The translations under genes were made by a program, and so were the position numbers. This document shows positions 51,083 through 60,440 of a DNA stretch of 64,000 nucleotides, piece by piece. Origin of the DNA: Luteibacter aegosomatis (GTDB lineage Bacteria; Pseudomonadota; Gammaproteobacteria; Xanthomonadales; Rhodanobacteraceae); assembly GCF_023078455.1 (NCBI RefSeq), contig NZ_CP095740.1, forward strand, positions 4,080,001 through 4,144,000, given 5' to 3'. The first letter of the stretch is position 1. Each line of letters starts with the position of its first letter. Below the pieces are notes generated by a model, which was given only the letters and a program-made list of their open reading frames with translations, was not told where the DNA came from and did not search any database.

Positions 51083-51364
51083 TTGAACGCTGTGAGACTG
51101 ACTGCCGTCGAGGCCGCCAACGAGACCTCCATGCAGAGCGCCCTCAGCGAATGCGTCAGCCGCACCGTGCGTCGTTACCTGGCCGACATCGGCGATACCG
51201 AGTGCGGCGAAGGCCTGCACGCCCTGGTCATCCGCGAGGTCGAAGGCCCCCTGCTGCGCGAAGTGCTCGCCTTCCACGAAGGCAACCAGAGCCGTGCCGC
51301 CGCCGCGCTCGGCATCAACCGCGCCACGCTGCGCAAGAAGCTCGCCGCCCACGGCATCTCCTGA
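51083..51364 (+). CDS. fis: Nucleoid-associated protein Fis
   Basis: A 93-residue Fis, a DNA-bending regulator of rRNA and growth-phase genes. The C-terminal helix-turn-helix GNQSRAAAALGINRATLRKK (about 67-86) is near-identical to classic Fis. The N-terminal activation region differs. The start is a rare TTG at 51083 after GAGAGGGGAATG; the next in-frame ATG (51131, MQSALSEC) would remove 16 residues. It precedes purH by 57 bases. Confidence 0.93.
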   Translation: MNAVRLTAVEAANETSMQSALSECVSRTVRRYLADIGDTECGEGLHALVIREVEGPLLREVLAFHEGNQSRAAAALGINRATLRKKLAAHGIS

Positions 51365-51421
51365 GCCGCCCTCGGGCGTCCGGACGGCTATAATGGCGCG
51401 CTTTCCACCCCGGAAGCGCCC

Positions 51422-53011
51422 ATGCCCTCGCCCGATCTCGTTCCCGTCCGCCGCGCGCTCGTCAGCGTTTCCGACAAGCAGGGCCTGACGGAACTCGCCC
51501 GCCGCCTCGTCGCGGCCAACGTCGACATCCTCTCCACCGGCGGCTCCGCGAAAGCGCTGCGCGACGCCGGCATTCCCGTGCGCGACGTCGGCGACCTCAC
51601 CGGCTTCCCCGAAATCATGGATGGCCGCGTCAAGACCTTGCACCCGAAGGTCCACGGCGGCCTGCTCGGCCGTCGCGGCACCGACGACGCGGTGATGGCC
51701 GAACACGGCATCCTGCCCATCGACCTGCTCGTGCTGAACCTCTATCCGTTCGAACGCACCGTGGCCGATCCGTCGTGCACGCTGGAGAACGCCATCGAGA
51801 ACATCGACATCGGCGGCCCCGCGATGCTGCGCGCCGCGGCGAAGAACTGGAACGACGTCGGCGTGCTCACCGATCCGTCGCAGTACGACGACGCGCTCGC
51901 CGAGATCGAAAGCAAGGGCGGCCTCTCGCGCGCCACGCGCTTCCGCCTTTCGGTGGCCGCGTTCAACCGCGTGTCGAACTACGACGGCGCGATCAGCGAC
52001 TACCTTTCCGGGCTCAGCCTCGACGATACGCATACCGCCATCGCCGGACACGCCGAATTCCCCGAACAGTCGAACGGCCGCTTCGTGAAGGTGATGGACC
52101 TGCGCTACGGCGAGAATCCGCACCAGGCCGGCGCGTTCTATCGCGATCTCTACCCCGCGCCGGGCACGCTCGCCACGTTCCGCCAGTTGCAGGGCAAGGA
52201 GCTCTCGTACAACAACATCGCCGACGCCGATGCCGCGTGGGAATGCGTGCGCCAGTTCGACGCGCCCGCCTGCGTGATCGTCAAGCATGCCAATCCCTGC
52301 GGCGTGGCCGTGGCCGCCGATCCGCTGGCCGCCTATGAACTGGCGTACGCCACCGATCCCACCTCGGCGTTCGGCGGCATCATCGCCTTCAACCGCCCGC
52401 TCGACGCGGAAACCGCGAAGGTCATTTTGAAGCGCCAGTTCGTCGAGGTGCTGATCGCTCCCGTCGTCGAAGCCGGCGCGGTGGAAGAAGCCACGAAGAA
52501 AGCCAACGTGCGCGTGCTGGAAATCCCGATGGGCGACGGCCGCAACACGCACGACGTCAAGCGCGTGGGCTCGGGCCTGCTGGTGCAGACCGCCGACCAT
52601 CGCCAGGTGACGCGTGACGAACTGAAGGTGGTGAGCAAGCGCCAGCCGACCCCGGCCGAACTCGACGACCTCCTGTTCGCCTGGCGCGTGGCGAAGATGG
52701 TGAAGTCCAACGCCATCGTCTACGCGAAGGACCATCGCACCGTCGGCATCGGCGCCGGACAGATGAGCCGTGTGGTGAGCGCGAAGATCGCCGGGCTGAA
52801 GGCGGAGGAAGCTGGTCTCGTGGTACCGGGCAGCGTGATGGCGTCCGATGCGTTCTTCCCGTTCCGCGACGGTATCGATGCCGCCGCGGCGGCGGGTATC
52901 GTGGCGGTGATCCAGCCGGGCGGCTCGATGCGCGACAACGAAGTGATCGAAGCGGCCGACGAGCATGGGATGGCGATGGTGTTTACGGGCATTCGCCACT
53001 TCAGGCACTGA
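51422..53011 (+). CDS. purH: Bifunctional AICAR transformylase/IMP cyclohydrolase PurH
   Basis: A 529-residue enzyme for the last two steps of IMP synthesis. The N-terminal cyclohydrolase domain has [20 protein letters not shown] and [17 protein letters not shown]; the transformylase domain has the catalytic [10 protein letters not shown] loop and ends with [19 protein letters not shown]. Purine-operon partners (purD) are not in the window; a family A repeat follows directly. Confidence 0.98.
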   Translation: MPSPDLVPVRRALVSVSDKQGLTELARRLVAANVDILSTGGSAKALRDAGIPVRDVGDLTGFPEIMDGRVKTLHPKVHGGLLGRRGTDDAVMAEHGILPIDLLVLNLYPFERTVADPSCTLENAIENIDIGGPAMLRAAAKNWNDVGVLTDPSQYDDALAEIESKGGLSRATRFRLSVAAFNRVSNYDGAISDYLSGLSLDDTHTAIAGHAEFPEQSNGRFVKVMDLRYGENPHQAGAFYRDLYPAPGTLATFRQLQGKELSYNNIADADAAWECVRQFDAPACVIVKHANPCGVAVAADPLAAYELAYATDPTSAFGGIIAFNRPLDAETAKVILKRQFVEVLIAPVVEAGAVEEATKKANVRVLEIPMGDGRNTHDVKRVGSGLLVQTADHRQVTRDELKVVSKRQPTPAELDDLLFAWRVAKMVKSNAIVYAKDHRTVGIGAGQMSRVVSAKIAGLKAEEAGLVVPGSVMASDAFFPFRDGIDAAAAAGIVAVIQPGGSMRDNEVIEAADEHGMAMVFTGIRHFRH

Positions 53012-53020
53012 AGAACATCC

Positions 53021-53110
53021 TTCGCCGATACGATCGGCTCCCACCCCTTCGGTAGGCAGGATCGCGAAAGCCCTGCTACCGAAGGGGTGGGAGCCGATCG
53101 TATCGGCGAA
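53021..53110. repeat. Long inverted repeat, family A (copy 4)
   Basis: Arms 53021-53055 and 53076-53110 are perfect inverse copies (core TTCGCCGATACGATCGGCTC) with about 20 bases between. It separates the convergent purH and transporter genes by only a few bases on either side. Confidence 0.95.
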
Positions 53111-54088
53111 TCAGCGTGCGAAGGCGGCTGTCTCCCGCCGCACCGCATACCGCCGCGCCAGCACCGCGCACGTCATCAGCTGGATCTGGTGGAACAGCAT
53201 GATCGGCAACACGATCAGCCCCAGCGGATGGCCGGCGAACAGCACCTTCGCCATCGGCACGCCCGACGCCAGGCTCTTCTTCGAGCCGCAGAACACGATG
53301 GTGATCTCGTCCTCCTTCGCGAAACCCAGCGCACGCGCGCCGTAACGGGTCGCCAACAGCGCCAGCGCGAGCAGCACCGCGTTCACAACGAGCAGGCCCG
53401 CGAGCACCGGCAACGGCAGCTGATGCCACAGCCCTTGCAACACGGCCGCGCTGAACGCGGTGTACACCACCAGCAGGATCGAACCGCGATCCACGAAGCT
53501 CAGCAGCGTCGCGCGACGGCGCGCCCAGTCGCCGATCCAGCGCTGGGCAACCTGCCCGGCGACGAAGGGAATGAACAACTGCACGACGATGGCACCCACC
53601 GCATGCCACGAGAGCCCGCCGTGCCCGGAGTTCGCGATGATCAGGCCCACCAGCAGCGGCGTGACGAAGATACCGAGCAGGCTCGACGCCGACGCGCCGA
53701 CGATGGCCGCCGGCACGTTGCCCCGCGCGATCGAGGTGAAGGCGATCGACGACTGCACGGTCGAAGGCAAGGTGCACAGGAACAGGACGCCAAGATACAG
53801 ATCGGGCGTGACGAGCGGCGAGAGCACCGGCTTCAGCAGCAGGCCCAGCAGGGGAAACAGCACGAAGGTGCTGGCCAGCACCGTGAGGTGGAGGCGCCAG
53901 TTGGTCATGCCCGCCACCACGGCGTCACGGGACAGCTTGGCGCCATGCAGGAAGAACAGAAGGGCGATGGCGACGTCGGTTGCCACGTCGAACACCCGGG
54001 CCGCCACGCCCTGGCAGGGCAGGAGGCTCGCCAACAACACGGTGGCGACGAGCGACAGGGTGAATCCATCGGGAAGGAAGCGACGCAT
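53111..54088 (-). CDS. Bile acid:sodium symporter-like transporter (BASS/YfeH type)
   Basis: A 325-residue membrane protein with about ten helices. Diagnostic segments: [39 protein letters not shown] and the C-terminal [19 protein letters not shown]. This is the PF13593 (SBF-like) group. Substrate unknown; related proteins move organic anions with sodium. ATG at 54088. It is divergent from a LysR-type regulator that probably controls it. Confidence 0.9.
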   Translation of the reverse strand: MRRFLPDGFTLSLVATVLLASLLPCQGVAARVFDVATDVAIALLFFLHGAKLSRDAVVAGMTNWRLHLTVLASTFVLFPLLGLLLKPVLSPLVTPDLYLGVLFLCTLPSTVQSSIAFTSIARGNVPAAIVGASASSLLGIFVTPLLVGLIIANSGHGGLSWHAVGAIVVQLFIPFVAGQVAQRWIGDWARRRATLLSFVDRGSILLVVYTAFSAAVLQGLWHQLPLPVLAGLLVVNAVLLALALLATRYGARALGFAKEDEITIVFCGSKKSLASGVPMAKVLFAGHPLGLIVLPIMLFHQIQLMTCAVLARRYAVRRETAAFAR

Positions 54089-54139
54089 GACGGGAAAGCC
54101 GGTCGAGGGAATGTCGCTATTGCACCGCCAACCCACTCA

Positions 54140-54158
54140 TAAGACAAATCGTTTTATC
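54140..54158. promoter_or_regulatory. Candidate LysR-type operator
   Basis: An imperfect AT-rich palindrome ATAAGAC-N5-GTTTTAT (six of seven positions paired) lies midway in the 93-base gap between the divergent transporter and LysR genes. Size and place suit an LTTR binding site, though it is not a strict T-N11-A box. Confidence 0.4.
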
Positions 54159-54181
54159 TGATTCAGTGATAGATTAATCGC

Positions 54182-55072
54182 ATGAATGTCTCAATGCGTC
54201 AGCTCCGCGCCTTCCTCGCCGTGGCGGGGCATCGCCATTTCCGGCGTGCCGCCGACGCCCTCCACCTGACCCAGCCCGCCGTGAGCCGGCTCATCGCCGA
54301 CCTGGAAACCGAACTGGACGTGCGCCTGTTCGATCGCAGCACCCGAGAGGTCGTGCCGACCGAAGCGGGCCGTTACCTGGCGCAGGCGGTCGCCCGCGTG
54401 CTCGACGAACTCGACGGCGTGCTCGCCCACGCGCGGACGCAGGCCGACCCCTTGCGCGGCCGCGTGCGCATCGCCGCCGTGCCGACGGTCTCCGCCGGGC
54501 TCGTGCCCGCCTGCATCGCCTTGTGCGCGGCGCGCCACCCCTCGCTGGACATCCTCCTGCGCGACCAGAACCAGGCCCAGGTGCTCGACGCCGTGCGCGG
54601 CGGCGAAGTGGACTTCGGCCTCACGGTGGAGCCGGCCACCCGGGAGGAGTTCGATGCGGAAACGATCCTGCGCGATCCGTTCCGCCTGGTGTGTCGCGAC
54701 GACCACGCCCTTGCCGCGCACCCGTCCACGACATGGCGGACGCTGGTCGACGAGCCGCTGGTGCTGCTCGACTACGCCTCGGGCAGCCGCCGCCTCATCG
54801 ACGCGGCTTTCGCCGAACGGCGGCTGCCCATGCGGGTGGCGCTCGAAGTGGGGCATCCCTATACCGCCTTCCGCATGGTGGAAGCCGGGCTCGGCCTGAC
54901 GGTGACGCCCGCGCTTTCGCTGGACGCCTTGCGGCCGGGGCTCACGGTGCTTCGCCTGGAGCCCGAGGTACGGCGCGAGGTCACCCTGCTACGTCGCCGC
55001 GCCCGCTCCCTGTCGCCTCCCGCGCAGACCGCCTGGGACGCCTTCCGCGAGGTCGCGCTCACGCTCGCTTGA
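54182..55072 (+). CDS. LysR-family transcriptional regulator
   Basis: A 296-residue LTTR. The N-terminal winged helix reads MRQLRAFLAVAGHRHFRRAA then ALHLTQPAVSRLIADLE (recognition helix), with linker helix RYLAQAVARVLDEL. The effector domain follows (VRIAAVPTVSAGLVPACI, GEVDFGLTVEP, LLDYASGSRRLIDAAF). ATG at 54182; MRQLRAF at 54194 is an alternative. It probably activates or represses the divergent transporter gene. Confidence 0.93.
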   Translation: MNVSMRQLRAFLAVAGHRHFRRAADALHLTQPAVSRLIADLETELDVRLFDRSTREVVPTEAGRYLAQAVARVLDELDGVLAHARTQADPLRGRVRIAAVPTVSAGLVPACIALCAARHPSLDILLRDQNQAQVLDAVRGGEVDFGLTVEPATREEFDAETILRDPFRLVCRDDHALAAHPSTTWRTLVDEPLVLLDYASGSRRLIDAAFAERRLPMRVALEVGHPYTAFRMVEAGLGLTVTPALSLDALRPGLTVLRLEPEVRREVTLLRRRARSLSPPAQTAWDAFREVALTLA

Positions 55073-55118
55073 ACGCGCGCCCGCCATGCTCGTGTCTTTC
55101 GGACCACGAGGTGCTTCG

Positions 55119-55817
55119 ATGAGCTACCAGCTGTATTACTGGACCGGATTGCAGGGGCGGGGGGAATTCGTCCGCCTCTGCCTGGAGGATGCCGGGGCGG
55201 CGTACACCGACGTCGCGCGGATCGAGGGCGACGACGCGATGATGCCGTTCCTCGACGGCAAGGAAGACGGCGCCCTGCCCTTCGCGCCGCCGATCCTCAA
55301 GAGCGGACGGCTGGTGATCGCGCAGGTGGCGAACATCCTGCACTACCTGGGGCCTCGCCACGGGCTCGTGCCCGAGAGCGAACCGAAGCGCATCTACGCC
55401 CACCAACTGGAACTGACCATCACCGATCTCGTGGCCGAAGCGCACGATACGCACCATCCGGTAGCGAGCGGGTTGTACTACGAAGACCAGCGCGCCGAGG
55501 CGAAACGCCGTTCGAAGGATTTTCGCGAGTCGCGCATCCCGAAGTTCCTCGGGTACTTCGAGAAAGCGATCGAACGCGGCGGCGGGCGGTTTCCGCTACG
55601 TGAGCATTCCTACGTGGATTTGTCGCTGTTCCAGGTGATGGCGGGACTGGAGTACGCCTTTCCCAAGGCGATGGCGAAGCAGAAGATTCCGTTGCTGCGC
55701 GATCTGGCGAAACGCGTGGCCGATCGGCCGAACGTCGCGGCGTATCTCGCCTCGGAACGGCGCGTGCCGTTCAACGAGACGGGGATCTTCCGGCATTACG
55801 CCGAACTGGATGGGTGA
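55119..55817 (+). CDS. Glutathione S-transferase family protein
   Basis: A 232-residue GST: thioredoxin-like N-terminal domain (YQLYYWTGLQGRGEFVRLCL, with APPILKSGRLVIAQVANILH forming the cis-Pro and glutathione site) and an all-helical C-terminal domain ending in a conserved VADRPNVAAYLAS helix. The Tyr near residue 7 could be catalytic. Class resembles alpha/mu/sigma-like bacterial GSTs. GAGG precedes the ATG at 55119. It follows the LysR gene by 46 bases and may be co-transcribed. Confidence 0.88.
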   Translation: MSYQLYYWTGLQGRGEFVRLCLEDAGAAYTDVARIEGDDAMMPFLDGKEDGALPFAPPILKSGRLVIAQVANILHYLGPRHGLVPESEPKRIYAHQLELTITDLVAEAHDTHHPVASGLYYEDQRAEAKRRSKDFRESRIPKFLGYFEKAIERGGGRFPLREHSYVDLSLFQVMAGLEYAFPKAMAKQKIPLLRDLAKRVADRPNVAAYLASERRVPFNETGIFRHYAELDG

Positions 55818-55830
55818 TCGCCCGATCGAA

Positions 55831-55905
55831 TCGCGGACAAGGTCCGCTCCCACACGTCGTCAGTAGCCTTTGCTACCGAAGGGTGGGAGCGGACCCTGTC
55901 CGCGA
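55831..55905. repeat. Long inverted repeat, family B
   Basis: Arms 55831-55853 and 55881-55905 share TCGCGGACA(A/G)GGTCCGCTCC and its inverse, with a CTACCGAAGGGTGGGAG segment also found in family A. It sits between the convergent GST and DUF2782 genes. Confidence 0.9.
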
Positions 55906-55916
55906 TGCATGCCATC

Positions 55917-56432
55917 TCAGTTTTCCCCGGCGGGCTTGGGCGCATTACCCCACTCGTAAACCTTGTACTGCGTCGGGCTCACCGGCCCATTTCGGCCACC
56001 CACCGCATGACGACGCCCCTCGTCGTCGACCGAGTAGTACTGCGGCACGCCGTTCTTGGGCGTAACGACCACCTGGAAAAGCTTGCCGCCCGAACGGTAC
56101 TCCTCGACGCGGTTGTCGCCCTCCTGGTGAATGGTGACTTCCGGCGGCGGGTTGCCACGGGCGTCCATCGCGGGAAGGTTATCGGCCGACACCGTACGCC
56201 CCATCGCATCGGACGTGGCCGGGGTCGACTGCGTCTCCTCGGCCTGGTCGTACGGCACCGGGCGTTCCACCGGCTTCTGCCCCGAGCGGTCCGGCTCGCC
56301 CGGCTTCACGCCCGGATCGTTCAACGCCGGGGGCGGCAGGGTCTTCAGTTGAGGGGCCTTGGCGGTCTGCGCCGCGGCGGGCAACGCCAGGGCGAGGGCG
56401 AGCGCGGCGACGAGGGCATGCGAGCGGTTCAT
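55917..56432 (-). CDS. DUF2782 family exported protein
   Basis: A 171-residue protein with signal peptide (HALVAALALALALPAAAQ, cleaved near residue 22), a Pro-rich disordered segment (about 25-90), and a compact C-terminal DUF2782 domain (PEVTIHQEGDNRVEEYRSGG, then FQVVVTPKNGVPQYYSVDDE). In related genomes this gene is often next to polA, as here. Function unknown. It is divergent from polA, with about 95 bases between starts. Confidence 0.88.
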   Translation of the reverse strand: MNRSHALVAALALALALPAAAQTAKAPQLKTLPPPALNDPGVKPGEPDRSGQKPVERPVPYDQAEETQSTPATSDAMGRTVSADNLPAMDARGNPPPEVTIHQEGDNRVEEYRSGGKLFQVVVTPKNGVPQYYSVDDEGRRHAVGGRNGPVSPTQYKVYEWGNAPKPAGEN

Positions 56433-56527
56433 GAGGGAGTCTCCGTACGGGGTTGAGAGCATACCAAGCCGATCCCCCGCGGCCACGTGAACAGGCGGTC
56501 GACGCCCCTCCATGCGAGAATCGACGC

Positions 56528-59248
56528 ATGCCTACGCTCACCCTCATCGACGGGTCCTCGTACCTGTATCGCGCGTTCCACGCGCTCCCTCCGCTGACCA
56601 ATGCCCACGGCGAACCCACCGGGGCGCTGTTCGGCATCGTCAACATGTTGCGCACCACCATGAAGGCCGGCTCCGACTACGTGGCCTTCGTGCTGGATGC
56701 GCCGGGGCGCACCTTCCGCGACGACCTCTACCCCGACTACAAGGCCAATCGGCCTTCCATGCCCGACGACCTGCGCGCGCAGGTCGAGCCGATGATGAAG
56801 ATCGTGTCGGCCCTGGGCTTTCCCATGCTCTGCGTACCGGGCGTGGAGGCCGACGACGTGATCGGCACGCTCGCGCACAAGGCCCGCGAGGCAGGCATCG
56901 ACACCGTGATCTCCACCGGCGACAAGGATTTCGCCCAGCTGGTGGGCGCGCACGTGGTGCTCATCAACACGATGAGCAACACCACGATGGACATCGATGG
57001 GGTGATCGAGAAATTCGGCGTGCGCCCGGAGCAGATCGTCGACTTCCTCACCCTCACCGGCGATTCCATCGACAACGTGCCCGGGGTGGAAAAGTGTGGC
57101 CCGAAAACCGCCGCGAAGTGGTTGGCCGAATATTCCGACCTCGACGCGCTCATGGCCAACGCCGACCGGATCGGCGGCAAGATCGGCGAAAACCTTCGCG
57201 CCGCCCTGCCCCGCCTGCCGTTGTCGCGCGAATTGGTGACCATCCGCACCGACGTGCCGCTCGACCACGGGCCCACCGACCTGACCATGCGCGAACGCGA
57301 CGTGGATGCGTTGCGCGAGTTGTACGAACGCTACGACTTCAAGGCGGCGCTGAAGGATCTCGACGCGGCCGCGCCTTCCGAATCCGCGGCACCGCCCGCC
57401 GCGGTGCCCGCGCAGGCGCCGCTCGTTCCGGCCGCCGAGGTCGACGTCGAATACGAACTGGTCGCCACCGAAGAGCGCCTCGCGGCCTGGCTGGAAAAGC
57501 TGGAAACCGCGCCGCTGATCGCCTTCGATACCGAGACCACCAGCATCGACGCGATGATGGCCGACATCGTCGGCCTGTCGCTGGCCGTGGAGCCGGGCAA
57601 GGCCGCCTACGTGCCGCTCGCGCACGACTACCCGGGCGCGCCGTCGCAGCTGCCGATGGACCACGTGCTCGGCGCGCTCAAACCCATCCTGGAAGATCCG
57701 GCTCGCCCGAAGGTGGGCCAGCACGGCAAGTACGACGTCAACGTGCTCTCGCACTACGGCATCGCGCTGCGCGGCCTCGCCCACGACACGATGCTGGAGT
57801 CGTACGTCCTCAACGCCACCGCCACGCGCCACGACATGGATTCGCTGGCGCAGAAGTACCTCGGCTACACCACCATCAAATACGAGGAAGTGGCCGGCAA
57901 GGGGGCGAAGCAGATTCCGTTCTCGCAGGTCGATTGCGACACCGCCTGCCGCTACGCCGCCGAAGACGCCGACATCACCCTGCGCCTTCACCAGGCCCTG
58001 TGGCCGCAACTCGAAGCCGTGCCTTCGCTGCAGTCGGTGTACCGCGACATCGAGATTCCGCTGGTACCCGTGCTGGCGAAGATGGAACGCACCGGCGTGC
58101 TCATCGACGCCAACGAACTGCGCAAGCAGAGCCAGCACCTGGGCAAGCGCATGCTCGAACTGCAACAGCAGGCCTACGCGTCGGCGGGGCACGAGTTCAA
58201 CCTCGATTCGCCCAAGCAGTTGCAGGCCGTGCTCTTCGACGAACTGGGCCTGCCCGCGAAGGTGAAGACACCGAAAGGCCAGCCGTCCACCAACGAGGAG
58301 GCACTGGAAGCCATCGCCGACGCGCATGAGCTGCCGCGCCTGATCCTCGACTATCGGGGCCTCGCCAAGCTGCGCTCCACCTACACCGACAAGCTGGCCG
58401 GCATCGTCAACCCACGCACCGGCCGCGTGCACACCAGCTACCACCAGGGGGCCGTCGCCACGGGGCGAATCAGCTCGTCCGATCCCAACCTGCAGAACAT
58501 CCCGGTGCGCACCGAAGAAGGCCGGCGCATCCGCCAGGCGTTCGTGGCGCCGCCCGGCTGGCGCATCGTCGCGGCCGATTACTCACAGATCGAATTGCGC
58601 ATCATGGCGCACCTGTCGCGGGACGAAGGCCTGGTGCGTGCCTTCACCGAAGGCGGCGACGTGCACCGCGCCACCGCGGCCGAGGTCTTCGGCGTGCCGC
58701 CGGAGGAGGTGACCACCAACCAACGACGCGCGGCCAAGGCGATCAACTTCGGCCTGATGTACGGCATGAGCGCGTTCGGCCTCGCGCGCCAGCTCGGCGT
58801 GGACCGCGGCGAGGCGTCCGATTACATCGGTCTGTATTTCTCGCGGTACCCGGGCGTGCGCCAGTTCATGGACGACACCCGCGAAAGCGCGCACCGGAAC
58901 GGCTACGTCGAAACACTGTTCGGCCGTCGCCTGTACCTGGAAAACCTCAGTTCCCGCAACCAGGCCCATCGCGCCGGCGCGGAACGCGCGGCCATCAACG
59001 CGCCCATGCAGGGCACGGCGGCCGACATCATCAAGCGCGCCATGATCGCCGTGGCCACCTGGATCGAACCGCGCGACGACGTGCGCCTGCTCATGCAGGT
59101 GCACGACGAACTGGTGTTCGAAGTGCGCGAGGATGCGGTCGACGACGTTCGCGCGAACATCGAAAGGCTCATGACCGGCGCGGCGCAACTGAGCGTGCCG
59201 TTGGAGGTGAGCATCGGGGCGGGTGCGAACTGGGACGAAGCGCACTAA
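56528..59248 (+). CDS. polA: DNA polymerase I
   Basis: A 906-residue Pol I with all three activities: 5'-3' exonuclease (TLIDGSSYLYRAFHALPPL, GVEADDVIGTLA, STGDKDFAQLV), 3'-5' proofreading domain with an intact DxE (FDTETTSIDAMMADIVGLSL), and family A polymerase motifs A (DYSQIELRIMAHLSRDEG), B (RRAAKAINFGLMYGMSAFG) and C (LMQVHDELVFEV). It fills Okazaki gaps and repair patches. No terminator is seen; a mosaic repeat follows at once. Confidence 0.98.
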   Translation: MPTLTLIDGSSYLYRAFHALPPLTNAHGEPTGALFGIVNMLRTTMKAGSDYVAFVLDAPGRTFRDDLYPDYKANRPSMPDDLRAQVEPMMKIVSALGFPMLCVPGVEADDVIGTLAHKAREAGIDTVISTGDKDFAQLVGAHVVLINTMSNTTMDIDGVIEKFGVRPEQIVDFLTLTGDSIDNVPGVEKCGPKTAAKWLAEYSDLDALMANADRIGGKIGENLRAALPRLPLSRELVTIRTDVPLDHGPTDLTMRERDVDALRELYERYDFKAALKDLDAAAPSESAAPPAAVPAQAPLVPAAEVDVEYELVATEERLAAWLEKLETAPLIAFDTETTSIDAMMADIVGLSLAVEPGKAAYVPLAHDYPGAPSQLPMDHVLGALKPILEDPARPKVGQHGKYDVNVLSHYGIALRGLAHDTMLESYVLNATATRHDMDSLAQKYLGYTTIKYEEVAGKGAKQIPFSQVDCDTACRYAAEDADITLRLHQALWPQLEAVPSLQSVYRDIEIPLVPVLAKMERTGVLIDANELRKQSQHLGKRMLELQQQAYASAGHEFNLDSPKQLQAVLFDELGLPAKVKTPKGQPSTNEEALEAIADAHELPRLILDYRGLAKLRSTYTDKLAGIVNPRTGRVHTSYHQGAVATGRISSSDPNLQNIPVRTEEGRRIRQAFVAPPGWRIVAADYSQIELRIMAHLSRDEGLVRAFTEGGDVHRATAAEVFGVPPEEVTTNQRRAAKAINFGLMYGMSAFGLARQLGVDRGEASDYIGLYFSRYPGVRQFMDDTRESAHRNGYVETLFGRRLYLENLSSRNQAHRAGAERAAINAPMQGTAADIIKRAMIAVATWIEPRDDVRLLMQVHDELVFEVREDAVDDVRANIERLMTGAAQLSVPLEVSIGAGANWDEAH

Positions 59249-59267
59249 GGCGTTTCGCGTCGCAGGT

Positions 59268-59347
59268 ATCGCGGACACGGTCCCCTCCCACCCTTCGGTA
59301 GCGAGTCAACCCGGCGACCGAGGGGTGGGAGCCGATCGCATCGGCGA
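59268..59347. repeat. Mosaic inverted repeat (family B left arm, family A right arm)
   Basis: The left arm (59268-59300) reads like family B (ATCGCGGACACGGTCC...), while the right arm (59315-59347) reads like family A (GGGTGGGAGCCGATCGCATC). The two arms still pair in their inner CCCACCC/GGGTGGG part. This shows that the two families recombine or share an origin. It lies 20 bases after polA. Confidence 0.8.
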
Positions 59348-59492
59348 GTCCCGCGAAGCGCTTGCTCACCACGCTCCGGCAACGGCGTCCCTTGTACGGG
59401 TTGAACCTCATCGCCCCGGCTAACTCGGCAGCTCAAGCGCGGCGCACGAATGTCCACGACCGGTCGCGCCCTCTTTCCGGGACCCGAATTCA

Positions 59493-59884
59493 ATGAAGCG
59501 TCATGCCGCGCCTTTGCTGCCGCGAATAGCTTCTTTGCTCTTCGAAAGCCAGGTCCTGCGACCGCTGCTCCCGTTTGATCTGTTCGAATCCCTCGTACGA
59601 TCGCTCATACGTCACCGTCATGGCCTGCGCAGCATCCACCGATGCATGCGTTGCAATGAACGTCATCCGGGTCACGACGGTAGGCGATGATTCGGGCGTC
59701 CTCGGCGGCTCGCCCTCCTTCGCGTCATGCCTTGGTTTTCGACGCCCGCTTTGCAAACCGGCGTGAGCGGATTCGGCATCGGTGGCGGGCTGATGCCGGG
59801 TTCGTCGATGTGCTTGCGACGTTGGGCTCGGCGCGATGTTTACGAAACAACTCAAAGTTGTCTCGAATGAGGGGCGTGTGCTTC
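59493..59884 (-). pseudogene. Decayed minus-strand gene
   Basis: Three protein-like pieces in two frames read in one direction: AKHTPLIRDNFELFRKHRAE (from 59883), then after an in-frame TGA, GGRAAEDARIIAYRRDPDD (about 59721-59665), then in a shifted frame TFIATHASVDAAQAMTVTYE continuing to an Arg/Gln-rich tail that ends at 59493. The breaks suggest a gene lost by a nonsense change and an indel. A half copy of repeat A abuts its 5' side. The Gln/Arg-rich tail loosely recalls the C-termini of xanthomonad type IV secretion effectors, but I cannot confirm a family. Confidence 0.35.
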
Positions 59885-59890
59885 GCAGGA

Positions 59891-59925
59891 TTCGCCGATA
59901 CGATCGGCTCCCACCCCTTCGGTAG
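59891..59925. repeat. Single arm of repeat family A
   Basis: One 35-base arm (TTCGCCGATACGATCGGCTC then CCACCCCTTCGGTAG) without its partner. It lies at the truncated 5' edge of the decayed gene, so a deletion or partial insertion event is likely. Confidence 0.88.
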
Positions 59926-60396
59926 CAGGCGTCGGCCGATATGGATATCAGGCGACTACATACAACACGGACGTGTTTTGGTAGTTTCGTGTCGTTGCCT
60001 GCGCCGTGTGTCGAATGCGCTGCGCAGGCAACCATCGCTCGATGCGGTGAGAAGCGCGGGCCAAGGGTGGTAGCACACCGCGAGGCCCGCTGACCCAACC
60101 AACTTGAATGGAGTTGATTCGGCTATGTCGAAGTCTAAGGCATTACCCCGCTTGCCGCTTCCCCGCGGCGACACCCTCAACGGTTACCGGGCCGTCTGGC
60201 GTTCCTCCAGACACGGTTGACGAACCGCGGCGCCCGCCGTTCGGGCTTGAGATGTTTCTTGCCGTTCTTACCCGGCGTAGTCACGTGCGCCCGTAAGACG
60301 CGGTAGGGCGTCGCCTGCTTCCTCGATCAAAGTGCTTCCGGCGCCCGGTCACGGGCGGGCCGGTGAGATCTCATGGCCTTGGGCGATGTGTTTCAT
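59926..60396. other. Accessory stretch without a supported gene
   Basis: About 470 bases of lower coding quality than the surroundings. A 31-codon plus-strand frame (60125-60220) follows a distant GGAG but has no other support. I see no terminator, no tRNA and no recognisable mobile-element end here. Confidence 0.4.
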
Positions 60397-60424
60397 TGCG
60401 GCACGTCGTTGGTGGCGTGCCGCA
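60397..60424 (+). promoter_or_regulatory. Stem-loop directly upstream of the 79-aa ORF's ribosome binding site
   Basis: A perfect nine-base stem TGCGGCACG / CGTGCCGCA with a ten-base loop ends 16 bases before the ATG at 60441 and just before the GGAG site. Without a T run it is not a terminator. A role in translation control or mRNA stability is possible. Confidence 0.5.
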
Positions 60425-60440
60425 CCTTGGAGAAGTTTCT

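Noticed and set aside
60125..60220. 31-codon ORF (MSKSKALPRLPLPRG...)
   Set aside because: Only a distant GGAG supports it; no signal, domain or neighbour link. Kept only as a remark.
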